Positions 45,128 to 54,874 are shown, counted from the first letter of the stretch. The stretch is 64,000 nt of DNA from Lichenihabitans sp033947565 (GCF_033947565.1 NZ_JARPVX010000014.1:1-64000); one strand, 5' to 3'. The notes: generated by a model not told the origin, from the letters alone. Translations and numbers: made by a program.

Positions 45128-45385
45128 ATGAAAACTTTACTTCTCGTTGCCGGGATGCTGGCGGGCGGGATCGTGGGATCCACGGTCGCGGAGGCGCAAA
45201 CCAGCACGGCAACCAGCGGCTCGATCCAGGGCCAGAACACCATCCAGCAAGCGCCTTCCGGCGGCCGCGTCGGCGGCGGGGTGACCGGATCGGGGACTGC
45301 GGTCGGGGCGGGTCAGCCCACCGCCGCAGAGCGGAAGGCGGAAGACAGCGCCAAGGCCGCCACCCAGATCTGCAAGGGCTGCTGA
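45128..45385 (+). CDS. Small exported hypothetical protein
   Basis: ATG 45128 has AAGGAGA seven to eight bases upstream. The 85-residue product has a signal peptide (LLLVAGMLAGGIVGSTVAEA) and a short mature part rich in Gly, Thr, Ser and Gln, ending with KAATQICKGC, two cysteines. No family is recognised. It is probably periplasmic. Confidence 0.65.
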   Translation: MKTLLLVAGMLAGGIVGSTVAEAQTSTATSGSIQGQNTIQQAPSGGRVGGGVTGSGTAVGAGQPTAAERKAEDSAKAATQICKGC

Positions 45386-45392
45386 CGCTGCA

Positions 45393-46193
45393 TCACTCCG
45401 GGTCGGTCGCGTTGCCGCGCCGGCCCGGCTGGCGTCGGCCTTCGACGAGCCGGACCATGGCGCCCCGCAGGCTTCTCACGTCCTGCTCGGTCAGCACGGC
45501 GCGTTGAAAGATGTGGCGCAGGTTGCGCCGCATGATCGGGATCTTTTCTTCCGGCCGGAAGTAACCGGCCTCGGTCAGCGCCCCTTCCAGATATTCGAAG
45601 AAGGCCACAACGGCCTTGCGCGAGGCCGGGCGCGAGCGCTCCACGGGGCCAAACGGCGCGGCATCCTCGGTTTCCGCCTTGAACCATTCATAGGCCACCA
45701 GGAGGACCGCCTGGGCGAGGTTCAGCGACCCGTAGGCGGGATCGACCGGAAAGGTGATGACGGCGTCGGCCAGCGCCACGTCGTCGTTGTCGAGCCCCGT
45801 GCGTTCAGGACCGAACAACACCCCCGTCCGGAGATCCGGGGCCAGGCTGTGCCGGTCGTGGGCCATTGCGACGGCCGGCGTCAGCACGGGCTTGCCCTGC
45901 CCGCGTTCCCGAGCCGTCGTGGCATAGAGCCTGTGCAGGTCCGCCACGGCGGCCTCCGTCGTGGGAAACACGCGGGCCGCCCGCAGCAGCCCGACGGCGC
46001 CCGAGGCGGCGGCCTCCGCCGTGTCTTGCAACGCCTCCGGCAGCGGCCAGCCTTCGCGCGGGGCCACGAGGCGCAGGTCCGACAGGCCGAAGTTCGCCAT
46101 GGCCCGCGCCGTGGTGCCGATGTTCACGGCGAGCTGCGGCCGCACCAGGATGATGGCCGGCGGGGTCGCGGCTGCCGCGGTTGGATCGATCAT
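45393..46193 (-). CDS. trmJ: TrmJ-type SPOUT RNA methyltransferase
   Basis: The 266-residue protein begins with a short leader then AIILVRPQLAVNIGTTARAM, the SPOUT family opening. The SAM-binding trefoil knot is shown by GVLFGPERTGLDNDD and GSLNLAQAVLLVAYE. TrmJ methylates ribose 2'-O of position 32 in tRNAs. The C-terminal extension to about 266 residues fits TrmJ and not the shorter TrmL. Divergent from icd. Confidence 0.88.
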   Translation of the reverse strand: MIDPTAAAATPPAIILVRPQLAVNIGTTARAMANFGLSDLRLVAPREGWPLPEALQDTAEAAASGAVGLLRAARVFPTTEAAVADLHRLYATTARERGQGKPVLTPAVAMAHDRHSLAPDLRTGVLFGPERTGLDNDDVALADAVITFPVDPAYGSLNLAQAVLLVAYEWFKAETEDAAPFGPVERSRPASRKAVVAFFEYLEGALTEAGYFRPEEKIPIMRRNLRHIFQRAVLTEQDVRSLRGAMVRLVEGRRQPGRRGNATDPE

Positions 46194-46302
46194 GCGGCTT
46201 GCCTCCCCGACCCGGCGTGGCGGATGCCTTGGCGGGTTCCTCGGCGTTTGCTATGCGGGAACCACGAAGACGGCGCAATCGGTGCCGCAGCAAGAGGGTC
46301 CC

Positions 46303-47517
46303 ATGAGCAAGATCAAGGTCGCGAACCCCGTCGTCGAACTCGACGGCGACGAGATGACCCGCATCATCTGGCACACCATCCGGGACAAGCTGATCCACCC
46401 CTACCTGGACATCGACCTAAAATATTACGACCTGTCGGTCGAGCACCGCGATGCCACGAGCGACCAGGTGACAATCGACGCCGCCGAAGCCATCAAGCTG
46501 CACGGCGCTGGCGTCAAATGCGCCACCATCACGCCCGACGAAGCGCGCGTGGAAGAGTTCAAGCTGAAGGAAATGTGGCGCTCGCCCAATGGCACGATCC
46601 GCAACATCCTCGGCGGCGTCATCTTCCGCGAGCCGATCATCTGCTTGAACGTGCCGCGCCTCGTACCGGGCTGGACGCAGCCGATCGTTATCGGCCGTCA
46701 TGCATATGGCGACCAATATCGCGCCACGGACTTCCTGGTGCCCGGCAAGGGCCGCCTGACCATCAAGTTCGAGGGCGAGGACGGCTCGGTGATCGAGCGC
46801 GAGATCTTCAACTTCCCCGGCGCCGGCGTGTCGCTGTCGATGTACAACCTCGACGACTCCATCCGCGACTTCGCACGGGCCTCGCTGAATTACGGCCTCA
46901 ACCGCAAGTTCCCGGTCTACCTGTCGACCAAGAACACGATCCTCAAGAAATACGACGGCCGCTTCAAGGACATCTTCGAGGAGGTCTACCAGGCGGAGTT
47001 CAAGTCGCGCTTCCAATCGCTCGGTCTGACCTATGAGCACCGGCTGATCGACGACATGGTGGCGTCTTCGCTAAAGTGGTCGGGCGGCTATGTCTGGGCC
47101 TGTAAGAACTACGATGGCGACGTGCAATCCGACACCGTGGCCCAGGGCTTCGGTTCGCTCGGCCTGATGACCTCGGTGCTGATGACCCCCGACGGCAAGA
47201 CCGTCGAGGCCGAGGCCGCGCATGGCACCGTGACGCGCCATTATCGCGAACACCAGAAGGGCAAGGAAACCTCCACCAATTCCATCGCCTCGATCTTCGC
47301 CTGGACGCGCGGCCTCGCCCATCGGGCCAAGCTCGACGGCAACGCGGAGCTCAACACCTTTGCATTGACGCTCGAGAAGGTCTGCGTCGACACCGTCGAG
47401 TCGGGCTTCATGACCAAGGATCTGGCGCTGTTGGTCGGCGCCGATCAGAAGTGGCTCTCGACCACCGGGTTCCTCGACAAGATCGACGCGAACCTGAAGA
47501 CCGCGATGAGCGCCTAA
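46303..47517 (+). CDS. icd: NADP-dependent isocitrate dehydrogenase
   Basis: The 404-residue enzyme converts isocitrate to 2-oxoglutarate in the citric acid cycle. It is the eukaryote-like homodimeric type found in alphaproteobacteria: VVELDGDEMTRIIWHTIRDK, the substrate segment WRSPNGTIRNILGG, and the NADP site AEAAHGTVTRHYREH with TSTNSIASIFAWTRGL. ATG 46303 has GAGGG upstream. A strong hairpin follows the gene. Confidence 0.97.
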   Translation: MSKIKVANPVVELDGDEMTRIIWHTIRDKLIHPYLDIDLKYYDLSVEHRDATSDQVTIDAAEAIKLHGAGVKCATITPDEARVEEFKLKEMWRSPNGTIRNILGGVIFREPIICLNVPRLVPGWTQPIVIGRHAYGDQYRATDFLVPGKGRLTIKFEGEDGSVIEREIFNFPGAGVSLSMYNLDDSIRDFARASLNYGLNRKFPVYLSTKNTILKKYDGRFKDIFEEVYQAEFKSRFQSLGLTYEHRLIDDMVASSLKWSGGYVWACKNYDGDVQSDTVAQGFGSLGLMTSVLMTPDGKTVEAEAAHGTVTRHYREHQKGKETSTNSIASIFAWTRGLAHRAKLDGNAELNTFALTLEKVCVDTVESGFMTKDLALLVGADQKWLSTTGFLDKIDANLKTAMSA

Positions 47518-47527
47518 ACAGAAGGGA

Positions 47528-47554
47528 GTGCATCGCGGCAGCGACGCGATGCAC
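47528..47554. terminator. Perfect 10-bp hairpin after icd
   Basis: GTGCATCGCG and CGCGATGCAC pair perfectly around a seven-base loop, 10 bases after the icd stop. Followed by gttccccgg rather than a T-run, so the terminator role is likely but not certain. Confidence 0.6.
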
Positions 47555-47676
47555 GTTCCCCGGCTGTGCACACCAAGGGACCGGCAGACCGAAGTCGCGC
47601 AAGACAAGGTGAGGGCCGATATCCTCAGAGGTAATGCAGCGACTACGGCTGGCCGGTCCACAGCACTGCGGTACGA

Positions 47677-48546
47677 TCACGCCTGAGCAAGCTTCAGGGT
47701 TTTGGCCAAGACGTCACGCATGCTCCGGGGGCGGCGATCCAAAAAACGCTCCAGGGTCGGGTCGGTCGAGGCGAAGTCCCCGCGCCGGGATGCGCGGAAC
47801 GTACCAAGGAGCAGCTCGGCCATCGGTGCAGGAACACCTTGCGCCACCTTTTCATCGAGCCATGCGTCGTCGGACAGGACGACCCGCTTGATCTCGCGGC
47901 CGCTCACTTCCGACGCGATCGCCGCAAGCTCAGCCATGGTCACGGCCTCGGAAGCCGTCAGCGGCGGTGTGATGCCATCGAGCAGGCCCGGCTCGGCCAG
48001 GAGAATCGCGTCGGCTTCCGCAAGGTCCCCTCGCGCGGTCCAGCTGACAGGCCCGTCCTCAGGCGCACGGATTTCACCCGCCGCCAGCCCCTGACCGATC
48101 ATGTGCAAGGCGCTTTCGGCATAAAAGCCATGGCGGAGCGAGGTGAACGGGATGCCGCTCTCGGCAAGGATCGCCTCGGTCGCGGCATGATCGCGCGCCG
48201 GCATGAAAGGCGAGTCGGATCGTGCGCCCATATGGGCGGTGTAGAGGATGCGCCGAACGCCAGCCGTCGCGGCCGCCTCAATGGCGGAACGATGCAGCTG
48301 GAGCGCGGCCTCGCCGAGCTGGTTGACGGAAATCACCAGAACCTGCGACGCGCCTGCAAATGCGTCGACGAGGGCTGCAGGGTCGGCGAAGTCGCCCGCG
48401 CGGATCGCGACGCCTTTTGCCTGAAGACTGTCCGCCTTGGAGTGCTCTCGCACGCTCGCGACGATCTGGTCGGCCGGTATGCGGCGCAGCAGGTTGTCCA
48501 CGACATGACGGCCGAGTTGGCCATTCGCTCCAGTCACAACGATCAT
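47677..48546 (-). CDS. NmrA/QorB-type NAD(P)-binding oxidoreductase
   Basis: The 289-residue protein starts MIVVTGANGQLGRHVVDNLL, an atypical SDR with GxxGxxG, and contains RILYTAHMGARSDSPF and a hydrophobic C-terminal lid. It is close to QorB/NmrA proteins that bind NADP(H) and either reduce quinones or sense redox state. It is divergent from a TetR regulator, a common arrangement in which the regulator controls the enzyme. Confidence 0.88.
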   Translation of the reverse strand: MIVVTGANGQLGRHVVDNLLRRIPADQIVASVREHSKADSLQAKGVAIRAGDFADPAALVDAFAGASQVLVISVNQLGEAALQLHRSAIEAAATAGVRRILYTAHMGARSDSPFMPARDHAATEAILAESGIPFTSLRHGFYAESALHMIGQGLAAGEIRAPEDGPVSWTARGDLAEADAILLAEPGLLDGITPPLTASEAVTMAELAAIASEVSGREIKRVVLSDDAWLDEKVAQGVPAPMAELLLGTFRASRRGDFASTDPTLERFLDRRPRSMRDVLAKTLKLAQA

Positions 48547-48566
48547 GCCTTGCCCTCCATACCGAT

Positions 48567-48586
48567 GGTAACAAACTCTGTTTACC
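48567..48586. promoter_or_regulatory. Likely TetR operator between divergent genes
   Basis: GGTAA-N10-TTACC inverted repeat lies 21-40 bases upstream of the oxidoreductase start, in the gap shared with the TetR gene. Position and symmetry suit a TetR dimer site. Binding is inferred. Confidence 0.5.
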
Positions 48587-48650
48587 ACTGATATGGAATG
48601 ATAACAACGGAAAGCTATCGTCGATAACGATGCTGGCGTAAGCTGTCGTG

Positions 48651-49373
48651 ATGACGATTTTGCCGCCCAAGCCTGGCGATCCGAATGCAAGCCAGGACGT
48701 GCGTGACCGCGTGCTTCAGGTTGCGGCACGTTTGGTGGCGGAAGGCGGGCGCGCGGCTTTGACCACACGGGCCGTCGTCGCGGCCGCGGGCATCCAACAA
48801 CCGACCCTGTACCGGCTGTTCGGCGACAAGACCGGCCTGCTTGAAGCCGTGGCGGAAGCTGGATTGGCGTCCTACGTGGCCGATAAGGCTTCTGCTGAAC
48901 CCGACCCCGATCCACTGCTGGATTTTCGCATGGGATGGGACAGCCATGTCGGCTTCGGTCTCGCGCACCCTGCCCTGTTCGCCATCATCTGGGGCAACCC
49001 GGACCCGGCGAGAGTTTCGCCGGCAGCGAACGCCGGCCGGGTGGCGTTGCGTCGCAAGGTGCAGGCTCTGGCGGTCGCAGGCTTGCTGCGTGTCAGCGAA
49101 ACCAAGGCGGAACGACTGACCCATGCGACCTGCACGGGCGTGGTACTCGCCTTGCTCGATATGCCTGACGACGACCGCGACATCGAACTGGCGTCGATCA
49201 CGCGCGAGGCCGTGATCCAGGCCATCACGTTCGCAGCGCCCGCGACGGCCACACCAGGTCCAGCCGGAGCGGCGATCGCCTTGCGCGCCTCACTGGCGCA
49301 CACGACGGGTCTGACGCCGGGAGAACGGCTTCTCCTTGCCGAACTGCTGGACCGGATTTCCGAACAGGCTTGA
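48651..49373 (+). CDS. TetR family transcription regulator
   Basis: ATG 48651 is used; an adjacent GTG at 48648 is in frame. The roughly 240-residue protein has the N-terminal helix-turn-helix DRVLQVAARLVAEGG, TTRAVVAAAGIQQPTLYRLF and DKTGLLEAVAEAG. The C-terminal ligand-binding part has no recognised specificity. It probably represses the divergent NmrA-type gene. Confidence 0.92.
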   Translation: MTILPPKPGDPNASQDVRDRVLQVAARLVAEGGRAALTTRAVVAAAGIQQPTLYRLFGDKTGLLEAVAEAGLASYVADKASAEPDPDPLLDFRMGWDSHVGFGLAHPALFAIIWGNPDPARVSPAANAGRVALRRKVQALAVAGLLRVSETKAERLTHATCTGVVLALLDMPDDDRDIELASITREAVIQAITFAAPATATPGPAGAAIALRASLAHTTGLTPGERLLLAELLDRISEQA

Positions 49374-49406
49374 TCCGACCCACGAAAAGTCCGCATCGCA
49401 GCAAAG

Positions 49407-49447
49407 CACGGGCCTTTACGGCAGCTCGTCCCCCGCCGAGGCCCGTG
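49407..49447. terminator. Hairpin between TetR and hss genes
   Basis: CACGGGCC (49407-49414) and GGCCCGTG (49440-49447) form an eight-base perfect stem with a 25-base loop between convergent stops. Candidate bidirectional terminator. Confidence 0.4.
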
Positions 49448-49456
49448 GCAAAGGGT

Positions 49457-50890
49457 TCACACCACCAGCACGTTCTGGAACTGCCACGGATCGTCGCGGT
49501 CGAGATCTTCCGGGAACAGCACCTCGCGGTGGTCGAGCGGCGTCCAATCCGTGTAGGTGCCGATCACCGGGCCGAGATAGGGCATCTGCACTTCGAGGCA
49601 GCGGCGGAAGTCCATCTCATCGGCCTCGACGATGCCGGCCGTGGGGTTCTCGATGGCCCAGACGACGCCGGCCAGCACCGCCGAGGTGACCTGCAGACCG
49701 GTGGCGTTCTGGTAGGGTGCGATGCGGCGAGTTTCCTCGACCGACAGCTGCGACCCATACCAATAAGCGTTCTTGGCGTGGCCGTAGACCAGCACGCCGA
49801 GCTCGTCGATGCCGTCGAGGATGTCGGCCTCGCTCAGGATGTGGGCGCTGTCCTGCCGCTGCCACGCGTTGCCGGCCATCTCGTGCAGCGACAACACGGC
49901 ATCGTCGGCCGGGTGATAGGCATAGTGGCAGGTGGGGCGGTAGGCCGCCTTGGCGCCCTCCCCGACGGTATAATAGTCGGCGATCGAGATCGACTCGTTG
50001 TGGGTCACCAGGAAGCCGTGCTGCGGGCCCGCGGTAGGCGTCCAGGACCGCACGCGCGTGCCGGCGCCGGGCTGCATCAGGTAGATGGCGCAATCGGGCC
50101 CGAAATCGTGACGACGGCCGTTCGCCGGCAACGTCTTTTCGTGCGAGCCCCAGCCAAGCTCGGCCGGCTGCAATCCTTCGGACACGAAGCCCTCGACCGA
50201 CCAGGTATTGACGAAGACGCCCTTCGGCTTCGGGGTCTTGGCCCGCTGAGTGTCGCGCTCGGCGATGTGGATGCCCTTGACGCCAAGCGACTGGGCGAGC
50301 CGCGCCCAGTCCTCGCGGCTCTGCGGGTCGGCCGCGACCGGCTGTCCGGTGTCACGGGCAATGTCGATCAGCGCCTGCTTGACGAACCACGACACCATGC
50401 CGGGGTTGGCGCCACAGGTGGCGACCGCGGTGGGGCCGCCCGGCGAAGCGCGGCGCAGATCGAGCAGCGACTCGCGCAGGGCATAATTCGAGCGCTGCGA
50501 CACGGTCAGCCGCACGTCGGTGTAGAAGCCCGGCCAGGGCTCGACCACGGTGTCGATGTAGAGCGCGCCGATCTCCTTGCAGAGCCGGATGAAGGCCACC
50601 GAGGAGGTGTCGACCGACAGGTTGATGACGAGCCCTTGCTCCCCACCGGCGGTCAGCAGCGGCTTCAGAACATCGATGTAGTTCTCGCGCGTCAACGCGA
50701 CCTGCATGAACCGGATGCCGCGCTCATCGAGCAGGGCGCGGTCTGCGTCGTCGGGCGCGATGACGGTGAACTTAGCCTTGTCGTGGCCGATGTGACGCTC
50801 GATGAGCGGCAGGGTGCCCCGGCCGATGGACCCGAAGCCGATCATGACGATCGGGCCGTCGAAACGGGCGTGCTGGGTCCATTCGGGCAT
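49457..50890 (-). CDS. hss: Homospermidine synthase
   Basis: The 477-residue NAD-dependent enzyme joins two putrescines (or putrescine and spermidine) to homospermidine. Visible marks are VMIGFGSIGRGTLPLIERH, VINLSVDTSSVAFIRLC, TVVEPWPGFYTD, GANPGMVSWFVKQAL and the C-terminal EADEMDFRRCLEVQMPYLGP. This polyamine is typical of rhizobia and their relatives. The putrescine may come from the decarboxylase at 10322-12667. It stands alone. Confidence 0.96.
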   Translation of the reverse strand: MPEWTQHARFDGPIVMIGFGSIGRGTLPLIERHIGHDKAKFTVIAPDDADRALLDERGIRFMQVALTRENYIDVLKPLLTAGGEQGLVINLSVDTSSVAFIRLCKEIGALYIDTVVEPWPGFYTDVRLTVSQRSNYALRESLLDLRRASPGGPTAVATCGANPGMVSWFVKQALIDIARDTGQPVAADPQSREDWARLAQSLGVKGIHIAERDTQRAKTPKPKGVFVNTWSVEGFVSEGLQPAELGWGSHEKTLPANGRRHDFGPDCAIYLMQPGAGTRVRSWTPTAGPQHGFLVTHNESISIADYYTVGEGAKAAYRPTCHYAYHPADDAVLSLHEMAGNAWQRQDSAHILSEADILDGIDELGVLVYGHAKNAYWYGSQLSVEETRRIAPYQNATGLQVTSAVLAGVVWAIENPTAGIVEADEMDFRRCLEVQMPYLGPVIGTYTDWTPLDHREVLFPEDLDRDDPWQFQNVLVV

Positions 50891-51067
50891 TCGGAAACTC
50901 CACGGGCAAGTTGATGCGTTGCGGGCGGGTTAGCCGCATCGGATCGGATGGGTCAAGCGTGACGGCACATCAGGGTTATCCCGCCGCGCCCCGGCGCAGG
51001 TTGGGTGGTCATGCCTAGCCGGGCCTTAAAACAATGCCATGACAGGTCGGTGCGAAGGCCGCCTGCC

Positions 51068-54000
51068 CTATTCGGCCGGGGCCGCCACCGGCATCGAGCC
51101 GCGACGCGATCGCCCCCGCCAGGCCCGCCATCGAGCGCTCATCCGCGCCATGCCAAGGTAGATGATGGGCGTCGTATAAAGCGTCAGAGCCTGGCTGAGG
51201 ATCAACCCGCCCATGATGGTGACACCAAGCGGCCGCCGCAGTTCGGCCCCCACCCCGGACCCGAAGGCGATCGGCATGGCGCCGAACAGGGCCGCCAGCG
51301 TGGTCATCAGGATCGGCCGGAAACGCTCGATGCAGGCCTCGTAGATGGCGTCGCGTGGACCCATTCCGCCGTCGCGCTCGGCATGGATGGCGAAGTCGAC
51401 CAACATGATGCCATTCTTCTTCACGATGCCGATCAACAGGATGATGCCCACGAAGGCGATCACCGTCAGCTCCATGTCGACCACCCGCAAGGCCAGCAGG
51501 GCGCCGAGCCCGGCCGAGGGCAGCGTCGAAAGGATCGTCAGCGGATGGATCAGGCTTTCGTAGAGCACGCCCAGAATGACGTAGATGGCGCCCAGGGCCG
51601 CCACGATGAGGATGATCTGGTTGGAGGCGCCCTGCTGAAACACGAGGGCATCACCGGAGAACTCGGCATGCAGGCCGTCCGGCAGATGCATGCCGGCCAC
51701 CGCCTCGGTGACGGCCTTGCTCGAGGCATCGAGGCCGGCGCCAGGCTGCAGGTTGTAGGTTATCGTCACCGACGGGAACGCGCCCTGGTGGTTGACCACC
51801 AGGGCCGATGTGCCGCGCTCGACGGTGGCCAGCGCCGACAAGGGCACCTGGACGCCGCCTGTGCCCGGCACGTAGAGGCGCGACAGGTCGGAGGGGTCGC
51901 GCTGGTCACGCGTCGCGACCTCCAGCACCACATGATACTGGTTGCGCTGCGTGTAGATGGTCGAGACCTGACGCTCCCCGAAGGCGTCGTTGAGGGCGTC
52001 GTCGATGGCCTGGATCGCGACGCCGAGGCGCGACGCGGCGGCGCGGTCGATCACCACCTTGGCCTCGAGACCGCCCTGCTCCCGGTCGGTCGACACGTCC
52101 ACCAAGCCTGGGACTTTCTTCAGGCGCTCGACGATCCTCGGTTGCCAACTTTGCAGCTCGTCGAGGTTGGTGTCCCAAAGTGTATATTGATAGGCGCCTT
52201 TGCCCGACCGAGCGCCGGCCCGCAGGTCCTGCACCGCCACCATGAACAAGCTGATGCCTGGCGTATGGGCGAGCTTGCCGCGCAAACGGTTGACGACCTG
52301 CTCGATCGGCGGCCGGCTGCCTTCGGGCTTCAGACCGATGAACAAGCGACCCTGGTTCACGGAAGAGTTGCCGCCGCCCCCGATGAAGGACCCGACCCCG
52401 TCGACCGCGGGATCCTGCAGCACGCCATCGGCGAGGATCTGCTGCAGTCGCGCCATCTCGGGGAAGGACACGGATGGCGACGCCTCCGTCATGCCCATGA
52501 TGAGGCCGGTGTCGTCGTCCGGCACGAAGCCTTTCGGGGCCGTGCGGAACAGCTCCACCGTCAGGCCGATCGTCAACAGCATGACAAGCAGCATCACCCA
52601 GGGGTGGCGGAGGGCGAGCCGCAGCGTCACCGCATAGCCGGCCACCAGCCGCGACAGGCCCGCCTCGACGATGCGGTCGAAGCGGGTCGGCGGACGCCCG
52701 TGGTCGTCCTTCATGAAGTGGCCGCACAGCATGGGCGTCAGTGTCAGCGACACGACCGTCGAGAGCACCACCGCAAAGATCAGCGTCATGGAGAACTCGC
52801 GGAACAAGCTGCCCACGATGCCGCCCATGAACACCAGTGGCACGAAGGCGGCCACCAGCGACAAACTGATCGACACCACCGTGAAGCCGATCTGGCGGCC
52901 CCCCAGAAAGGCCGCCTGCAGCGCCGGCATGCCGCGCTCCATGTTGCGATGGACGTTTTCGATCATCACGATGGCGTCGTCCACCACGAAGCCGACTGAG
53001 ATCGTGATGGCCATGAGCGACAGGTTGTCGAGCGAGAAGCCGGCCACCCACATGCAGGCCACGGTGCCGGCAAGCGACAGCGGCACCGTGACGCCGGCCG
53101 CCAGCGTCGGCGTCAGGCGGCGCAGGAACACCGCCACCACGCCCATCACGAGTGCCACCGTGAGCAGCAGCGTGATCTGGATGTCCCTCACGGCGGCACG
53201 GATCGAAACGGTACGATCGGTGAAGATCGCAATATCGAGGCCGGCCGGCACCCAGCGACGGAGCTGGGGAAGCAGCGCCTTCACGCGGTCCACCGTGTCG
53301 ATGACATTGGCGGCCGGCTGCTTGGTGATGATCAACAGGACGGAAGGGTCCTTATTGTACCATCCGGCGGCCCGGCGGCTCTTCACACCACGCGCCACGT
53401 CGGCCACATCGCGCAGGCGCACGATCGTGTTGTTGGTGGCCCGCACCACGACGGCCCCGAACTCTTCCGGCGTCGACATCCGATCACTGGTGGCGAGCGA
53501 CTCGGTCAGCTCGGGACCGTCGAAAGCCCCTACGGCGGCGCCCGGATTGGCGTTGCTGATGGCGGTCCGCACGGCATCCACCGACAAGCCCATGGCGGCC
53601 AGCCGTTGCGGGTCGATCCGCACCCGGATGGCGGGCTGTTCGGCACCGTTCACCGACACTTCGGCGACGCCTTCCACCTGGCTGATCTTTTGGGCGATGA
53701 CGGTGTCGGCAGCGTCGTAGAGCGCCGTGTTGGGCAGGGTCTTCGACGTCAGGGCGAGGATCAGCACCGGGAAGGCGGCCGAATTGGCCTTGCGGTAGGT
53801 CGGCAGCGTCGGAAGGTCGCTCGGCAGGTCGGTCGCGGCGGCATTGAGGGCCGCCTGCACGTCGCGGGCCGCATCGTCGACGTTGCGGCTGAGGTCGAAC
53901 TGGATCGAGACCGAGCTGGCGCCGAGCGACGACGACGAGGTGAGCTCATTGACGCCGGCGATCTCGCCGAGCCGCCGCTCGAGCGGCGCCGCCACGGTCG

Positions 54001-54181
54001 CCGCCATGGTGGCCGGATCGGCACCCGGCCGGCTGGCATTGACCCGGATGGCCGGGAAGTCGATGCCGGGCAAGCTGGCGACCGGCAATTGGAAATAAGC
54101 CGCGACCCCGACCAGAAACAGACCGACGGACAGCAACGTCGTGCCGATCGGTCGGCGGATGAAGATATCCGAAACGCTCAT
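51068..54181 (-). CDS. RND efflux permease, MdtB/MdtC-like
   Basis: ATG 54181 (MSVSDIFIRRPIG) is used; GTG 54184 is adjacent. The 1037-residue inner-membrane pump has the RND architecture: helix 1, a periplasmic porter domain, GFVVDDAIVMIENVHRNMERG between helices 3 and 4, a second large loop, and GIVKKNGIMLVDFAIHAER near the C-terminus. It exports drugs or envelope compounds using the proton gradient. A periplasmic adaptor gene normally precedes such permeases in the operon, but none is present. The start overlaps a short upstream frame by TGATG. Confidence 0.93.
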   Translation of the reverse strand: MSVSDIFIRRPIGTTLLSVGLFLVGVAAYFQLPVASLPGIDFPAIRVNASRPGADPATMAATVAAPLERRLGEIAGVNELTSSSSLGASSVSIQFDLSRNVDDAARDVQAALNAAATDLPSDLPTLPTYRKANSAAFPVLILALTSKTLPNTALYDAADTVIAQKISQVEGVAEVSVNGAEQPAIRVRIDPQRLAAMGLSVDAVRTAISNANPGAAVGAFDGPELTESLATSDRMSTPEEFGAVVVRATNNTIVRLRDVADVARGVKSRRAAGWYNKDPSVLLIITKQPAANVIDTVDRVKALLPQLRRWVPAGLDIAIFTDRTVSIRAAVRDIQITLLLTVALVMGVVAVFLRRLTPTLAAGVTVPLSLAGTVACMWVAGFSLDNLSLMAITISVGFVVDDAIVMIENVHRNMERGMPALQAAFLGGRQIGFTVVSISLSLVAAFVPLVFMGGIVGSLFREFSMTLIFAVVLSTVVSLTLTPMLCGHFMKDDHGRPPTRFDRIVEAGLSRLVAGYAVTLRLALRHPWVMLLVMLLTIGLTVELFRTAPKGFVPDDDTGLIMGMTEASPSVSFPEMARLQQILADGVLQDPAVDGVGSFIGGGGNSSVNQGRLFIGLKPEGSRPPIEQVVNRLRGKLAHTPGISLFMVAVQDLRAGARSGKGAYQYTLWDTNLDELQSWQPRIVERLKKVPGLVDVSTDREQGGLEAKVVIDRAAASRLGVAIQAIDDALNDAFGERQVSTIYTQRNQYHVVLEVATRDQRDPSDLSRLYVPGTGGVQVPLSALATVERGTSALVVNHQGAFPSVTITYNLQPGAGLDASSKAVTEAVAGMHLPDGLHAEFSGDALVFQQGASNQIILIVAALGAIYVILGVLYESLIHPLTILSTLPSAGLGALLALRVVDMELTVIAFVGIILLIGIVKKNGIMLVDFAIHAERDGGMGPRDAIYEACIERFRPILMTTLAALFGAMPIAFGSGVGAELRRPLGVTIMGGLILSQALTLYTTPIIYLGMARMSARWRAWRGRSRRGSMPVAAPAE

Positions 54182-54359
54182 CACCAGATCAGCCGCTGAA
54201 GGCTCCGCGCCGGAGCTGCCGCTTCCTTGGCGCCGGATTGGGGGATGATTGAGGCGGCCTCCCGCAGCACCGCCGTCACGAGAAGACGTTGGACTCTAAG
54301 GAGAGCTGGGAGATATGCGGCGGTGTGACCGATCGCGCGTGTCGGCGCGTCGCAGGCGA

Positions 54360-54581
54360 TCAGCCCCTCAGCGCCTTGAAGCGCTTCAGCTCCGACAACC
54401 GCTCGACGTCCACGGCATCGAATGTGCTCGGGCTTTTGCCGATCTCACGGAAGAGCGTCACGGACTGCCCCGCTTCTCGCGCCGACCGATACCGCCGTAC
54501 GGCAGCCCGGAGTGCGATATTGCCGAAGCCGGATACGAACACGGTTTCGGCCGGCTCAGCATCGTCATAGCTGTCCGTCAC
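54360..54581 (-). CDS. Small hypothetical protein
   Basis: GTG 54581 has GAAGGTC seven bases upstream and gives a 73-residue protein with TVFVSGFGNIALRAAVRRYR and AGQSVTLFREIGKSPSTFDA. No family is recognised. It lies between the tRNA-Lys gene and the RND gene. Coding is supported by the ribosome-binding site and ordinary composition only. Confidence 0.45.
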   Translation of the reverse strand: MTDSYDDAEPAETVFVSGFGNIALRAAVRRYRSAREAGQSVTLFREIGKSPSTFDAVDVERLSELKRFKALRG

Positions 54582-54654
54582 GCACGCGACCTTCCGATGA
54601 TACCAGCAGACAGCGCGAGGCCACCAACGACCAGCAGACGCGGCGAGAACCATT

Positions 54655-54730
54655 TGGTGAGCGCGCAGGGGCTCGAACCCTGGACCCTCTGATTAAAAGT
54701 CAGATGCTCTACCGACTGAGCTACGCGCTC
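54655..54730 (-). tRNA. tRNA-Lys (TTT)
   Basis: The 76-base gene includes CCA. Acceptor GAGCGCG pairs with CGCGCTC, the D arm reads AGCTCAGTCGGTAGAGC, the anticodon loop CTTTTAA is held by CTGA/TCAG, and the T loop is GTTCGAGCC. Anticodon TTT reads lysine AAA and AAG. Confidence 0.97.
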
Positions 54731-54874
54731 CCACCAGGCCTTTGGGTAGCCGCAAGCTGGTCGGGGGTCAAGACGATCCGCCCTTGAAGCCCGGTGCGGC
54801 TTTCCCTCTGGCGCTTCCGGCAGAGGGAGATCATGATGGCGCGTCGGTTTGACCCTTGCGAGCGAGGCGATCCC

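Noticed and set aside
44896..54730. tRNA-Leu and tRNA-Lys genes as integration sites of a mobile element
   Set aside because: No integrase gene, no repeated tRNA 3' end, and core genes follow on both sides.
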